Shown one piece after another: positions 24,001 through 33,070 of a stretch of DNA of 64,000 bases. The notes under the pieces were generated by a model. The model was not told where the DNA came from. It searched no databases and was given only the letters and a program-made list of their open reading frames with translations. How positions within the stretch are numbered: position 1 is the stretch's first letter; every line of letters begins with the position of its first letter. Location of the stretch: assembly GCA_036504535.1 (NCBI GenBank), contig DASXUY010000057.1, positions 40,556 to 104,555 of the forward strand, read 5' to 3'. The position numbers and the translations under genes were made by a program. This DNA comes from JARLGU01 sp036504535 (lineage in GTDB: Bacteria; Armatimonadota; Armatimonadia; Armatimonadales; Capsulimonadaceae).

Positions 24001-24996
24001 TTACGGCGTCACCTCGACCAGCTTTACATCACCAATCGAGACGGACGCGCCAGCCTGCGGTCCGCCCACATTAAAGCCGACGACATTATGGCCCGGCAGC
24101 GACTTCTTGGCTGTGAAGATAACCGTATGGGTGCTCCACACCGGGCTCACTGTGATTCCCCAGTTTCCATCGCCGATCGCATGCCAGTCGGGGCAGTTGA
24201 GGCGCGGGTAGAAGTTGATGCGACGCGGAACATCCGACTTGATCGCAAAGCTGAGCGAATACTTATGGCCATCAACCACCTCGAAGGGGTCGGAGTTGTA
24301 CTGAATATGCCACTCCTCCGAGCCGGGTGCTGTGATAGAAATCTTAACAGCTTGCTTCGGGGCGGGAATGGTGACCGTTCCAGATGCTAGCTTCACCGAG
24401 ACATCCGAAAACCACGTCGTTCCCGTCTGCTGACCGAGATGGAAAAACAGTGCGGTGCCGTCAGGCGTTAGGTTGGATGCGGTGAACGGATAGGTGAATG
24501 TTTGCCACGACGTGCTAAGCGCGACTTCCTGAGCGAGGCCGACATTATGCCAATCGCCACCCGAGTTCTGGACTATCGCGTAAACGTTCCTGTTTTGATC
24601 AGCCTTTGCCTTGAACGTAAGCACATAAGACTGGCCCTCCTTCAGCGGGAGGCTACCCTGGCTGAAGTTCGTTCGCCACGCGTCGCCTTCGACTTTTCCC
24701 ACATCGAGGCGGATCGCTGTGCCTTCAACAGTCGATTTGAACTGGTCTGGAAATGAGGGCGCGAAGGTCCACGACTTGAGGTCGTTCGTCGGCAACAGCA
24801 ATTCGGTAAGTGACTGCGGGCCGGACGTGTCAGGGGCGATCGTCGCCTTCGCATCGTCGGCCAGCCAGGTCGCCCACCCTGCCCCGCTCGACGAAAAGCT
24901 CACAATCGGCGTTTGAGCCCGAGCCGCCACCGACGAGAGCATGAGCGACGCGACCGCTCCGATAAGCGCGTACGACAACAGACGTTGTTTCTTCAC
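24001..24996 (-). CDS. Secreted protein with two carbohydrate-binding-like jelly rolls
   Basis: 331 residues from GTG 24996, which has AAAGGAGA at 8 nt; the longer frame upstream lacks a ribosome-binding site. A Sec signal peptide (KKQRLLSYALIGAVASLMLSSVAARAQ) is cleaved near residue 27. Two ~130-residue beta-sandwich units follow, both with the CBM4/9-like pattern 'Y-x-L-T/S-F-x-x-K-A/S' (YVLTFKAKAD and YSLSFAIKSD), a tryptophan-containing middle (GDWHNVG and PDWHAIG) and a final 'SDVSVKL / GDVKLVEV' strand. No catalytic domain is present. It could bind exported polysaccharide or tether the cell to it. Confidence 0.8.
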   Translation of the reverse strand: MKKQRLLSYALIGAVASLMLSSVAARAQTPIVSFSSSGAGWATWLADDAKATIAPDTSGPQSLTELLLPTNDLKSWTFAPSFPDQFKSTVEGTAIRLDVGKVEGDAWRTNFSQGSLPLKEGQSYVLTFKAKADQNRNVYAIVQNSGGDWHNVGLAQEVALSTSWQTFTYPFTASNLTPDGTALFFHLGQQTGTTWFSDVSVKLASGTVTIPAPKQAVKISITAPGSEEWHIQYNSDPFEVVDGHKYSLSFAIKSDVPRRINFYPRLNCPDWHAIGDGNWGITVSPVWSTHTVIFTAKKSLPGHNVVGFNVGGPQAGASVSIGDVKLVEVTP

Positions 24997-25158
24997 AGAC
25001 GATGTCTCCTTTGATAACGTGAAAACCGTGATTAGCTTCGCGTCAACTTCGGAGGAATCCTGCAAGTGCGACCACATGGATCAAAACCTACCATATGCGG
25101 CTCCATATGCAGTTGATAATGTCCGCTCGGCGACGACTCGCACGGGGCAGCCCGCCAG

Positions 25159-25914
25159 CTACTCCGCTGGCGCCTGCACCTTTCCTGCGGTCCGAAGGTA
25201 GTCGGCGAAGTACTCAGGCAACCCGGCGGCGACGAGGCGCTGGCAGGCGAGTTCGACGTCGTACGGCACACGGATCTGCTCCGAGCGAATGCTGTCGTCG
25301 TCGATGGTCAGCACGCAGTATCCGGCGCGCTGGTCCCCATCCTTGGGGCGTCCAACGCTTCCCGTGTTGACGAAGTCGACGCCACCCGTGACCCGGTGGA
25401 ACGGCACATGGGTATGCCCGAACACGATCAGGTCGGCGTGAGCGTCCGCTTCGCCCCCTGGTGTGAACTTCTGCAGGAACCCATCGGAGCGCGTCTCGAA
25501 CAGGTACTCCGTCGTGCTGCGCGGCGAACCATGGCACAAGAGCACCTTCCACCCTTCGATGTCGAGCCTGATCTCGCGCGGCAGGCCCCGGAGCCATACC
25601 TTGTGCTCGGCGCTGGTGGCGGTACGCGTCCAGTTAAACGACACCTCGCTCATACGGATATCGAACGGCTTCACATAGTGGCATCCGCAATCGGCCTTGT
25701 CGAACCCGACACCTTCATCGTAGTTGCCCATAATGGTCTGGCAGCCGAGTTCCATGATAAGGTCCTGCACTTCATTGGGCTGCGACGCGTACCCGCCGAT
25801 ATCACCCAGGCAGTAGACCGAGTCGTAACCGCCGCCGCGAATATGCGCGGCGACTGCCTCCATGGCGGGCAGGTTGGCGTGAATGTCCGAAAAGATGGCG
25901 ATTCGCTGGGCCAT
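25159..25914 (-). CDS. Calcineurin-like metallophosphoesterase in the arsenic operon
   Basis: 251 residues with the full phosphoesterase motif set: D10-x-H12 (FSDIHAN), GD at 37-38 (CLGDIGGY), GN-x-D (MGNYDEG, 63-66), H in LLCHGSP and the GH-x-H motif (FGHTHVPF). The active site would hold two metal ions. The substrate is unknown. Its ATG overlaps the stop of the ACR3 gene by one base (TAATG), so it is translationally coupled to arsenite efflux. A Cys pair in ADCGCHY is notable in this setting. Confidence 0.9.
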   Translation of the reverse strand: MAQRIAIFSDIHANLPAMEAVAAHIRGGGYDSVYCLGDIGGYASQPNEVQDLIMELGCQTIMGNYDEGVGFDKADCGCHYVKPFDIRMSEVSFNWTRTATSAEHKVWLRGLPREIRLDIEGWKVLLCHGSPRSTTEYLFETRSDGFLQKFTPGGEADAHADLIVFGHTHVPFHRVTGGVDFVNTGSVGRPKDGDQRAGYCVLTIDDDSIRSEQIRVPYDVELACQRLVAAGLPEYFADYLRTAGKVQAPAE

Positions 25915-27023
25915 TAGAGGACCTCCTTCAGCTGCGTGGTAACATCGGGCGCGGTAAAGTAGCGACGCTGGAAGTAGAGCGCGACATTCACCAGGCCGAT
26001 CAGCGCGGGCACTTCGACGAGCGGCCCGATGACGGCGGCGAATGCTGCGCCGGAGTTGATGCCGAAAACGGCGACTGCCACCGCGATGGCGAGTTCAAAA
26101 TTGTTGCTGGCGGCTGTGAACGACAACGTCGCTGTCTTTGCATAGTCGGCGCCGAGCTTGCGCCCCATGGCGAACGACACCAGGAACATAACGATGAAGT
26201 AGATCAGAAGCGGGATCGCAATTCGGACCACGTCCATGGGGATGCGGACAATGTATTCGCCCTTGAGCGAGAACATCACCACAATCGTGAACAGGAGCGC
26301 AATCAACGTCAGCGGGCTTATCCGGGGAATGAACACGCCTTCGTACCACTCGCGCCCCTTAGCACGAAGCAAGATGACTCTCGTGAGCATTCCGGCCAGG
26401 AACGGGATGCCGAGGTAGATGAACACACTTTGCGCGATGGTAGCGATTGTGATACGCGAAAGGTCTACGTTGCCGAAGTGCACCCCGAACAGAGGCGGCA
26501 ACACCTTGATAAAGACATAGGCGTAGACCGAGAAGAACAGCACCTGGAACACGGAGTTGAATGCTACCAAGCCCGCCGCATACTCGCTGTCGCCTTTGGC
26601 AAGCTCATTCCACACGATCACCATGGCGATACAGCGCGCCAGGCCGATCATGATGAGACCAATCGCATACTCCGGCTTATCGGCGAGCAGGAGGAGCGCA
26701 AGACCGAACATGAGCAGCGGACCGATCACCCAGTTCTGGATGAGCGAGAGCGCCAGCACCTTCGTGTTGCGAAAGACATGGCCGAGTTCCTCGTACTTCA
26801 CCTTCGCGAGAGGCGGATACATCATCACGATCAGCCCAACCGCAATCGGGATCGACGTCGTCCCGACCGACAGCCCCGTGATCGCATTGACCACGGACGG
26901 CACAAAGTACCCCAGCGCGACACCGATAGCCATGGCGAGAAATATCCACAGCGTGAGGTAGCGGTCGAGAAACGAAAGGCGACCGGTCACGGAAGGGTGA
27001 CAGGTGGCAGCAGTTGTGGTCAT
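25914..27023 (-). CDS. acr3: ACR3-family arsenite efflux permease
   Basis: 369 residues with ten hydrophobic helices. The essential Cys of ACR3 transporters is present as C131 in LARCIAMVIVWNELAKGDSEYAA, and the C-terminal helices contain TLSFTAASNNFELAIAVAVA, a family hallmark. It exports As(III) using the proton motive force. It lies 70 nt downstream of the DUF6428 gene and overlaps the metallophosphoesterase gene by one base, forming one operon driven from the arsR promoter. Confidence 0.95.
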   Translation of the reverse strand: MTTTAATCHPSVTGRLSFLDRYLTLWIFLAMAIGVALGYFVPSVVNAITGLSVGTTSIPIAVGLIVMMYPPLAKVKYEELGHVFRNTKVLALSLIQNWVIGPLLMFGLALLLLADKPEYAIGLIMIGLARCIAMVIVWNELAKGDSEYAAGLVAFNSVFQVLFFSVYAYVFIKVLPPLFGVHFGNVDLSRITIATIAQSVFIYLGIPFLAGMLTRVILLRAKGREWYEGVFIPRISPLTLIALLFTIVVMFSLKGEYIVRIPMDVVRIAIPLLIYFIVMFLVSFAMGRKLGADYAKTATLSFTAASNNFELAIAVAVAVFGINSGAAFAAVIGPLVEVPALIGLVNVALYFQRRYFTAPDVTTQLKEVL

Positions 27024-27093
27024 AGCATCACCTTTTGCACTCGTTGCAAGTTACACATCCGTTTTGAGCTAAACGAAGATCGCATATTGCGCA

Positions 27094-27573
27094 TCAGCAG
27101 CAACCCGGAGCGCAGCAAGCATCACCGTCCGCGCTCGCGAGCATGGGAAGTACCGGCAGGCACACATCCTTCGCCAAACAGTCGGTGTGCTTCGGTGCGA
27201 GACGGAAGACAACAGCGCCGCTCTCTACAGCAAACGTTTCGACGGTATATGTCGACGTCGCTGTGTGCTCATACTCGAACTCGACATCCAGATCGGCACC
27301 GACAGGCAGCACGCCCATAGTGCGTGCCTTGCCAATAACCCGCGCCATCTTGCCCGCATGCAACCGGTGATCCGTGTCACTCCACACCCACACCTGCAAT
27401 TGGCACGTTTCGACAACGTGAAGCTTGCCGCCGCAGTCGAGGAACTTCTTGGTGACATGCGCCACCTCGGTGATGTGGAACGATACCGGCACAGTCGCTC
27501 CGGTCGGAAGAACAAGCAAGAACGGCTTGTCGGCATTGGATTCGAGGAGATCGGTAAATTGGCTGAGCTTCAT
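27094..27573 (-). CDS. DUF6428 protein of the arsenic operon, with Cys-rich tail
   Basis: 159 residues from ATG 27573; this ATG overlaps the arsR stop (ATGA, 27570-27573). The body is a mixed alpha/beta domain (LLVLPTGATVPVSFHITEV, HRLHAGKMARVIGKA) of a family I recall as DUF6428, common beside ArsR genes. The C-terminus ends ACCAPGCC, four cysteines that could bind As(III) as a tris-thiolate. An arsenite chaperone or buffer is an inference. Confidence 0.78.
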   Translation of the reverse strand: MKLSQFTDLLESNADKPFLLVLPTGATVPVSFHITEVAHVTKKFLDCGGKLHVVETCQLQVWVWSDTDHRLHAGKMARVIGKARTMGVLPVGADLDVEFEYEHTATSTYTVETFAVESGAVVFRLAPKHTDCLAKDVCLPVLPMLASADGDACCAPGCC

Positions 27574-27956
27574 GATTGCGCCTCGCATTCGTCGCCGCAG
27601 CAGCCCTCGTTCTCGCCAGTGGGCGAATCGGCCAGGTACTCAACCAGCGCTGCCAACGCGACGCGGTTCACACCGCAGATCATGTTCTTGCCGCGCCGTT
27701 CGGTGGTGATCAGGCCCGCAAGCCGAAGCTCTTTGAGGTGCTCGGAGATGGTCGAGTTGATGCGTTCCGCCCCCGTGATATGGCAGCACACCTCGCCTAC
27801 CGTCGGACCAGTGACCGTGCGCACATCGCCGGTCTCCTCGACGGCCACCGGGCCGCAGCAGGAGCGCAGGAAGTCAAAGATACGCAGACGCGTCGGCTCG
27901 CCGAGCGCTTTGAACATGGCGGCGCGGTCTGGAAATATGGGAAGCTGGTCGGACAT
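27570..27956 (-). CDS. arsR: ArsR-family arsenic-responsive repressor
   Basis: 128 residues with a winged helix (MFKALGEPTRLRIFDFL; STISEHLKELRLAGLI; RRGKNMICGVN). Cysteines occur as pairs C33-C34, C57-C58 and C119-C120 with C124 near the end (ENEGCCGDEC). The C-terminal set resembles As(III) sites of CgArsR/AfArsR-type proteins, in which Cys positions differ from E. coli ArsR. ATG 27956 has AGGTGA at 5 nt. Two matching inverted repeats cover its promoter, so autorepression is clear. Confidence 0.92.
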   Translation of the reverse strand: MSDQLPIFPDRAAMFKALGEPTRLRIFDFLRSCCGPVAVEETGDVRTVTGPTVGEVCCHITGAERINSTISEHLKELRLAGLITTERRGKNMICGVNRVALAALVEYLADSPTGENEGCCGDECEAQS

Positions 27957-27968
27957 CTTTTCACCTGT

Positions 27969-28040
27969 CATTTCGCGAATTGACGAAATGTTACCAGGTA
28001 AGAGGTGGACAAGTCAATACATTTCGCCAAACAGCGAAAT
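27969..28040 (-). promoter_or_regulatory. ars operon promoter with two ArsR operators
   Basis: Minus strand TTGACT (28017-28012), 18-bp spacer, TAACAT (27993-27988). Operator 1: CATTTCG-N8-CGAAATG (27969-27990), overlapping the -10. Operator 2: ATTTCGC-N6-GCGAAAT (28021-28040), just upstream of the -35. Confidence 0.85.
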
Positions 28041-28123
28041 AATGTTCCGGGGACCAAAACAACGACCGCCGCCGGTACCTTGCATTGACCGGCGGCGGCG
28101 GGACTGATGACGTGAAGCGTGCC

Positions 28124-29041
28124 TTACACGACGGCAGCGCGGATAGCATCAATCAGCGCTGGGTCGCTGTCGGTAGGGATGGCGCAACCGGGGCCGAGGA
28201 TGAACCGGCTGGTCGCGGCGCTCTTGATCGCCGCGCGACCCTGGGCGGTGATCTGCGCGGCGGTGAGGTTGACGAACTCGACCTCGTCGATACCGGCCAT
28301 GATGCAGCCGCGATGAATTGCGCGGGCCTCTTCGATCGAAGGCCCGCCAGCGGCGTCGCTCCAGCAGAGTATTGCACCCGGGAGGCTGTGCGCCATATCG
28401 AAATACAGCTCATTGTAGCCGTGCAGATGGACGACATTCAGCGGCCCATCTGATGCAGCGTGCAAGACGAGCCGATCATAGCCCAGGAACTGCTCCAAAT
28501 ACTCCTGGCGGGTCGCTCCGCCCGCATGAGCGCCGGTGACTGCGTAGTAGATGCCATCGCAACCGGCGTCGACTACCGCCTCCGCGTAGGCAGCGAGCGT
28601 GTCGGTGAGGACGGCAAGACCAGCATGCACCGTCTTCCGATCCTGTCGCAGGTGGGTGAGGAGCCGTCCCTCCGAGAGCAGATCAGCATAGTGGTAGACG
28701 CCGAACACGGTGTCGATCATGGGCACATCGGGATCAAGCGACGCGCGAATCTGGCGCAGCGTGTGAAGCTGCTTGCCAAAGTTGCCCACTTGCGGGTCCA
28801 GGACTTTGAGCTTGGCCCAATCCTCGACATCCACGATAGGCGAAATCGGCTCGAAGTCGATGTCGTGCATCACTTTCAGCAGGTCGGGCTTGTACCGCTC
28901 ATAAAATGCAACCTCAAGCTCGGCCATCTTGGAGTCTGGTCCGGCTGGCGGGTCGGGGCTGAAGTGGTACCAAACGGAGTACGGTACACGGTCGGGCCGT
29001 TCGCCGTGAACGGCGGCAAGGACGCGCTCTCTGGGTGTCAT
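28124..29041 (-). CDS. Uroporphyrinogen decarboxylase-family (MtaA-like) protein
   Basis: 305 residues from ATG 29041, which has GGAGG at 8 nt; a TTG 15 nt upstream is less likely. TIM-barrel features include MTPRERVLAAVHGERPDRVPYSVW (broken here at the N-terminus of the family), DAGCDGIYYAVTGA and the final region FILGPGCAIPTDSDP. The last motif (G-x-G-C-x-I-x-x-x-[ST]) is typical of cobalamin-dependent methyltransferase-related and other URO-D-like proteins, not of haem-pathway HemE. Many such genes in Armatimonadota lie by sugar genes; the substrate is unknown. Confidence 0.85.
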   Translation of the reverse strand: MTPRERVLAAVHGERPDRVPYSVWYHFSPDPPAGPDSKMAELEVAFYERYKPDLLKVMHDIDFEPISPIVDVEDWAKLKVLDPQVGNFGKQLHTLRQIRASLDPDVPMIDTVFGVYHYADLLSEGRLLTHLRQDRKTVHAGLAVLTDTLAAYAEAVVDAGCDGIYYAVTGAHAGGATRQEYLEQFLGYDRLVLHAASDGPLNVVHLHGYNELYFDMAHSLPGAILCWSDAAGGPSIEEARAIHRGCIMAGIDEVEFVNLTAAQITAQGRAAIKSAATSRFILGPGCAIPTDSDPALIDAIRAAVV

Positions 29042-29240
29042 TATGCGATCCTCCAAATGCGCCCGACGGTAACGGCCAGTCTCGGCGCGCGAGATACATT
29101 GGGTCTCTTAAAATTCTACCGTTCCGCAGCCAGGACCCTGTCCACAGATCGGCGTAACCTGAACTTTACACCATCACACCCATCCGTCAAATCGGAATCC
29201 TTCGGGACGAACTTGCAGCGGAAAATCGCTCCAAACCCTG

Positions 29241-29287
29241 GCCACCCCTTGCCAAAGAAGGCCACGCGGCCCGAGCGATCCGGAATC
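29241..29287. repeat. Dispersed repeat fragment, copy 3
   Basis: GCCACCCCTTGCCAAAGAAG then GCCACGCGGCCCGAGCGATCC, related to 12847-12896 and 19364-19404, located immediately after the GH2 stop codon. Confidence 0.5.
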
Positions 29288-31831
29288 TTATTGAATTGAC
29301 CCCACCGCCGACCCTATCTTCTCAACATTCCCCTTCGCATTCCCGCAGCCAACGATCTTCGGCGGTGCCTGCGATGGCCACGGTATCGAATACGCCTCAC
29401 CCGGCCACACGTCGAAGAAGTTGTCGGCGAGCGCCGTTTCGCCGTCAACGTCAACGCAAACTCCCCACGCGAACACGTCAGCGGTGAATGTCGCTATACC
29501 ATCGGCGACGGTGACGCGAACTGTCGCCTCGGGCCAGCGCATGGACCGGAAAAGCGTGGCGAACAGGCGGTTGCGGGCAATCAGCGCTCCACCCGACTCC
29601 AGCGACGCGAACGCGACTGACCCATCCCGCAGCGGATCGGTTGCGGTCCACGACGCTAACGGGAAGCGCGCTAGTGGCGTCGACGCGTTCGCGCCCAGGG
29701 TCACGTCCTTGCGCAGGTCCACGGTCCGCTCGCCGGTGAGCGACAGTACCCCGTATCGAAGCGAGGCGGTTACTGCCGCTTGCGTGTCGTTGATGCCGTA
29801 GACGACGATCTCATCCACCTCTTCGACTACGACAACGCTCACTGGTTGAAAGGCTCGCTTCACGGGGCAGAATGCAGGTGTGCGGCGCAAAGCGTAGTCG
29901 ACAATGGTCCAGCTGCGCGTCGTCGGCCACGTGTCGTTGTACATCCAGAAGATGGCGGCGGCAGAGTCGAACTCGCGGCGGCGGAAGTTGTCGATATACT
30001 CCCGAAGCGCCTCCCCCTGCAGCAACCCGCCCCAGTAGACGAACTCCTCAACGGTCATCGTGTTGAAGTCCACGCCTGCGAAATGGAGCCCCATATCGGC
30101 GGAGACGCCTGGGAGCTTGAGTTCGGCGATACTGTTATCGTGCTGACGCCAAGCAAACGAGCCAATCTCACGCTGGCCCTCTGGCAGGCACTCCAGGGTC
30201 GTCGGGAGCGAGTTTGGCCCCAGGCAGCCGCCCTCGTTCGGAAATCGGCATTTCAGTCCCCGATAGATCCACCAGTCGTGGCTGCCGATTCCTGCATCCC
30301 ATGGATGCTGGTCGCCCTGTTCGCTGGCATTGGGCTGCTTCACATCGGGCGAGAACGGCGAGCTCGGCTGATAGTAGCGGCTCCCATCCTCGTCTGCCAG
30401 GATTCGCGGTAGTGTCAGGTGGAAGAACGCGTAATCCGGCATGATCTGCCCGCGTTCGCCATAGCCCCACTGCCACGCTCCCCACTCCATCTCGTTGTTG
30501 CCGCACCAAATGATGAGGCTTGGATGCGACGCCAGCCTACGAACCTGATGCACCGCTTCGAGGCGAGCGTTGTGAAAGAACGTCTCATCCTGCATCGGAA
30601 ACCGCCCACAAGCATAGATGAACTCCTGCCACACGAGGATGCCTTTGGCGTCGCACAGTTCGTAGAAGTCGTCGCTTTCATACAGACCCCCACCCCACAC
30701 CCGCAGCAAGTTGAAATTGGCCTCAAGCGCGCGGTCGGTCAACGTTTCGTATCGGGCACGGTCGATGTCGGCGAAGATGATATCAGCGGGGACAAAGTTG
30801 CCGCCCTTGAGGAAGATCTTGCGGCCATTGACCTCGACGACGAAATATCGGCCTCCATTAGGATGCGGATCCTGGTTGACGAGCACATGGCGGAACCCGA
30901 CCCGCGCGGTACGCTCAGCTATCTGCGTCCCGTTTACCGTTAATGTGACCGACACATCGTGCAACGGCTGCGCGCCGTGCCCGACCGGCCACCATAGCTC
31001 CGGGTTATCGATCGTAATCGACGCCTCGACCGGGTTCATCCCCGGCTTGACGGTCACATTGGATGTCACCGATAGCGGCGCCCCTCCGTTCGGCGGTGTC
31101 AGCGTTGCATTCAACGTGGCAGCGGTATCGACATCCGTGAGGCCCTCGACGAACAGGCGCGCCAGCAGTGCGCCATTCGTCAGCGACGGATCCAGCGTGG
31201 CTATGGGCACAAGGCGATCAACGCGAACGGGGTCAGCGGTGTATTCGAGCGTTACCGGCCCGCTGATGCCGACATTGAGCAGGCGCGGCGACCAGTCCCA
31301 CGCGAACTGGCACTGCGGCGCGCGCAGCCAGTGTCGTTTATGGAGCCGCTGATCAGGCGAGTTCTCGAATCCTGCGAGGGGTTTATCGGCGACACCATAA
31401 AGGCCGCTTTCTAGATGCACAACCAGGCGGTTCGCCCCCGGTTTCACCTTCCCGGTGACATCGATGCGACACGGCCGAAATGCGTTGTTGTGAGTCCCGA
31501 CCACCTCGCCGTTCAGCACAATCTCCGCGCCAAGGTAAAGGCACTCAAAGTTGACCCAAACCCGTTGCCCTGCGATCTCACCCGGCGCATCGAAGTCCTT
31601 GCGGTAGCTCCAGAACTGCTCTTCGACCCAGCGAGCCGAGAGGTGGTTGAGCCCGTTGCGCGGGTCGCCAATCAGGCCAGCACGCATCAGGTCCAGGTGA
31701 ACTTCCCCGGGAACGACCGCGTCGAGAAACGCTCCCGGGGCGGGATCGTCAACATAAGCGTGGGCAAACTTCCCCCGCTGCCCGTCGCTCCACTGCAGCT
31801 TCCAAGCTCCGTCAAGGGTGAGTGTAGTCAA
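29288..31831 (-). CDS. GH2-family beta-mannosidase-like glycosidase
   Basis: 847 residues from TTG 31831, which has GGGAG at 6 nt and begins TLTLDGAWKLQW as family members do. Order: N-terminal sugar-binding jelly roll (1-190), Ig-like domains, and the TIM barrel starting at GRKIFLKGGNFVPAD. Acid/base Glu is in IIWCGNNEMEWG. In place of the usual FxSEFG nucleophile motif the protein has CRFPNEGGCLGPNS, with the Glu retained but the surroundings altered. No signal peptide, so it works on imported oligosaccharides. It probably releases mannose from beta-mannosides; a related GH2 specificity is possible. Confidence 0.88.
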   Translation of the reverse strand: MTTLTLDGAWKLQWSDGQRGKFAHAYVDDPAPGAFLDAVVPGEVHLDLMRAGLIGDPRNGLNHLSARWVEEQFWSYRKDFDAPGEIAGQRVWVNFECLYLGAEIVLNGEVVGTHNNAFRPCRIDVTGKVKPGANRLVVHLESGLYGVADKPLAGFENSPDQRLHKRHWLRAPQCQFAWDWSPRLLNVGISGPVTLEYTADPVRVDRLVPIATLDPSLTNGALLARLFVEGLTDVDTAATLNATLTPPNGGAPLSVTSNVTVKPGMNPVEASITIDNPELWWPVGHGAQPLHDVSVTLTVNGTQIAERTARVGFRHVLVNQDPHPNGGRYFVVEVNGRKIFLKGGNFVPADIIFADIDRARYETLTDRALEANFNLLRVWGGGLYESDDFYELCDAKGILVWQEFIYACGRFPMQDETFFHNARLEAVHQVRRLASHPSLIIWCGNNEMEWGAWQWGYGERGQIMPDYAFFHLTLPRILADEDGSRYYQPSSPFSPDVKQPNASEQGDQHPWDAGIGSHDWWIYRGLKCRFPNEGGCLGPNSLPTTLECLPEGQREIGSFAWRQHDNSIAELKLPGVSADMGLHFAGVDFNTMTVEEFVYWGGLLQGEALREYIDNFRRREFDSAAAIFWMYNDTWPTTRSWTIVDYALRRTPAFCPVKRAFQPVSVVVVEEVDEIVVYGINDTQAAVTASLRYGVLSLTGERTVDLRKDVTLGANASTPLARFPLASWTATDPLRDGSVAFASLESGGALIARNRLFATLFRSMRWPEATVRVTVADGIATFTADVFAWGVCVDVDGETALADNFFDVWPGEAYSIPWPSQAPPKIVGCGNAKGNVEKIGSAVGSIQ

Positions 31832-31883
31832 AGTGTATCTCCCAGCTGGCCGCAAGTGGCGCGACCGTGGCGGCGCGATCAAG

Positions 31884-32249
31884 CGCGCCTATGCTTTAGA
31901 GAGTACGGCGTATTGGGGCGAGGTTCCTGCGTAGCAGAGTGGGTTGCAAAAGGCGTTGGCCGCTAAATGTGAGGCAAAACTGGATCTACAGATAGTGGCG
32001 AAGCAATCCGGATTACCGCCAAGCAGACAACGTCCACGCAAAATGAAGGCACCCTGTACTGCGGGTGAGACCTTTGGCAGGATTCGTTAGTCGTAGCGAC
32101 TTGCCCACAACGCTTAGCCCAAAGGGGCGATCTGACCTTCTCAGGCACCGCTTCAGCTGATGCAATACCAAAGCCCAAAACGCCACAATTGAGACGATAC
32201 GCCTTGGCTGGTGGCGACACGCCGATTCCAAACCTGTCGCATCTGGGTC
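31884..32249. other. Intergenic region without a supported gene
   Basis: About 365 nt between the GH2 gene start and the Vsr stop. Overlapping small open frames exist on the minus strand, but none has a ribosome-binding site or recognisable content. No repeats or terminator were seen. Confidence 0.5.
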
Positions 32250-32681
32250 TTAAACAATCTCGTCTCCGTCACTGTGCCCATCCAGAAACCCCCGAAGACG
32301 CTGTCGCAGCGCCTCAAGGTCTTTCATCTCACATTGCCATACGACGAGCACTTCCCATCCAAGTACGCGAAGCGCGTTCTCGTTTCTCGCGTCGCGCGCG
32401 GCATTTCCTAACAGCTTGGGTTGCCAATAATCAACGCGCGATTTTGGCACACGCCCCATCTTGCAACTGTGAGAATGCCAAAAACATCCGTGAACGAATA
32501 TCGCCTTGCGGCGACCCGGAAACACAATATCTGGTGTCCCAGGCAAATCGGCGCGGTGTATGCGAAATCGGTACTTGTCGGCGAACAGAAGTCGACGCAC
32601 GGTTATCTCTGGCACCGTGTTCTTGGAGCGTATGCGCGCCATCAGCGCGCTTCTGCTTTCCTTCGTCAAACTATCGGTCAT
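32250..32681 (-). CDS. vsr: Very short patch repair endonuclease (Vsr)
   Basis: 143 residues, standard length. The N-terminus MARIRSKNTVPEITVRRLLF, the metal site LPGTPDIVFP (catalytic Asp), the zinc and active-site stretch IFVHGCFWHSHSC and PKSRVDYW...NAARDARNENALRVLGWEVLVVWQCEM are all diagnostic. Vsr nicks 5' of T in T:G mismatches that arise from deamination of 5-methylcytosine and is normally paired with a cytosine-5 DNA methyltransferase. No methyltransferase gene is in this window. ATG 32681 is chosen; an upstream TTG is an alternative. Confidence 0.95.
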   Translation of the reverse strand: MTDSLTKESRSALMARIRSKNTVPEITVRRLLFADKYRFRIHRADLPGTPDIVFPGRRKAIFVHGCFWHSHSCKMGRVPKSRVDYWQPKLLGNAARDARNENALRVLGWEVLVVWQCEMKDLEALRQRLRGFLDGHSDGDEIV

Positions 32682-32826
32682 GATGCACCGAGGCAATGGT
32701 GACGCTGAAATACCAGTGAACGAATACGAACTTCGGCAGAAGCGGAGATCATCCCGCCCCTATAACGCGCAAATGACCAAGCATCGCAAACCTACGTTCA
32801 TTGTACCGCCATCCTGTCATCGGTAG

Positions 32827-32854
32827 TAGACACCGACAGCCATGGCGGTGTCTA
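32827..32854. repeat. Isolated 9-bp hairpin
   Basis: TAGACACCG (32827-32835), 10-nt loop, CGGTGTCTA (32846-32854). It lies between vsr and the membrane-protein gene with no T run on either strand. Confidence 0.55.
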
Positions 32855-33070
32855 TCGGTGGCTCCCATGAAGCATTGCTGTACCGTTGAAGCCAGCGGTC
32901 AGCGCTGTACAGTACGCGGTGAGGCTTGGTAGTCCGCTTGTAACGGTTGTCTCCCCGACGAGGCTAGACACTATCGGGTCATCTAGGCTCCACCAGGAGC
33001 CGCTCTCGTCCTACCACCCAGCGTCGAAGCGGTGCAGGCATGAAAAGCAGCGTCGCCGAAGCACCTACTT

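Noticed and set aside
28124..29041. HemE, the haem-pathway uroporphyrinogen decarboxylase
   Set aside because: The N-terminal signature and length differ from HemE, and no other haem gene is nearby; the protein belongs to the broader family.
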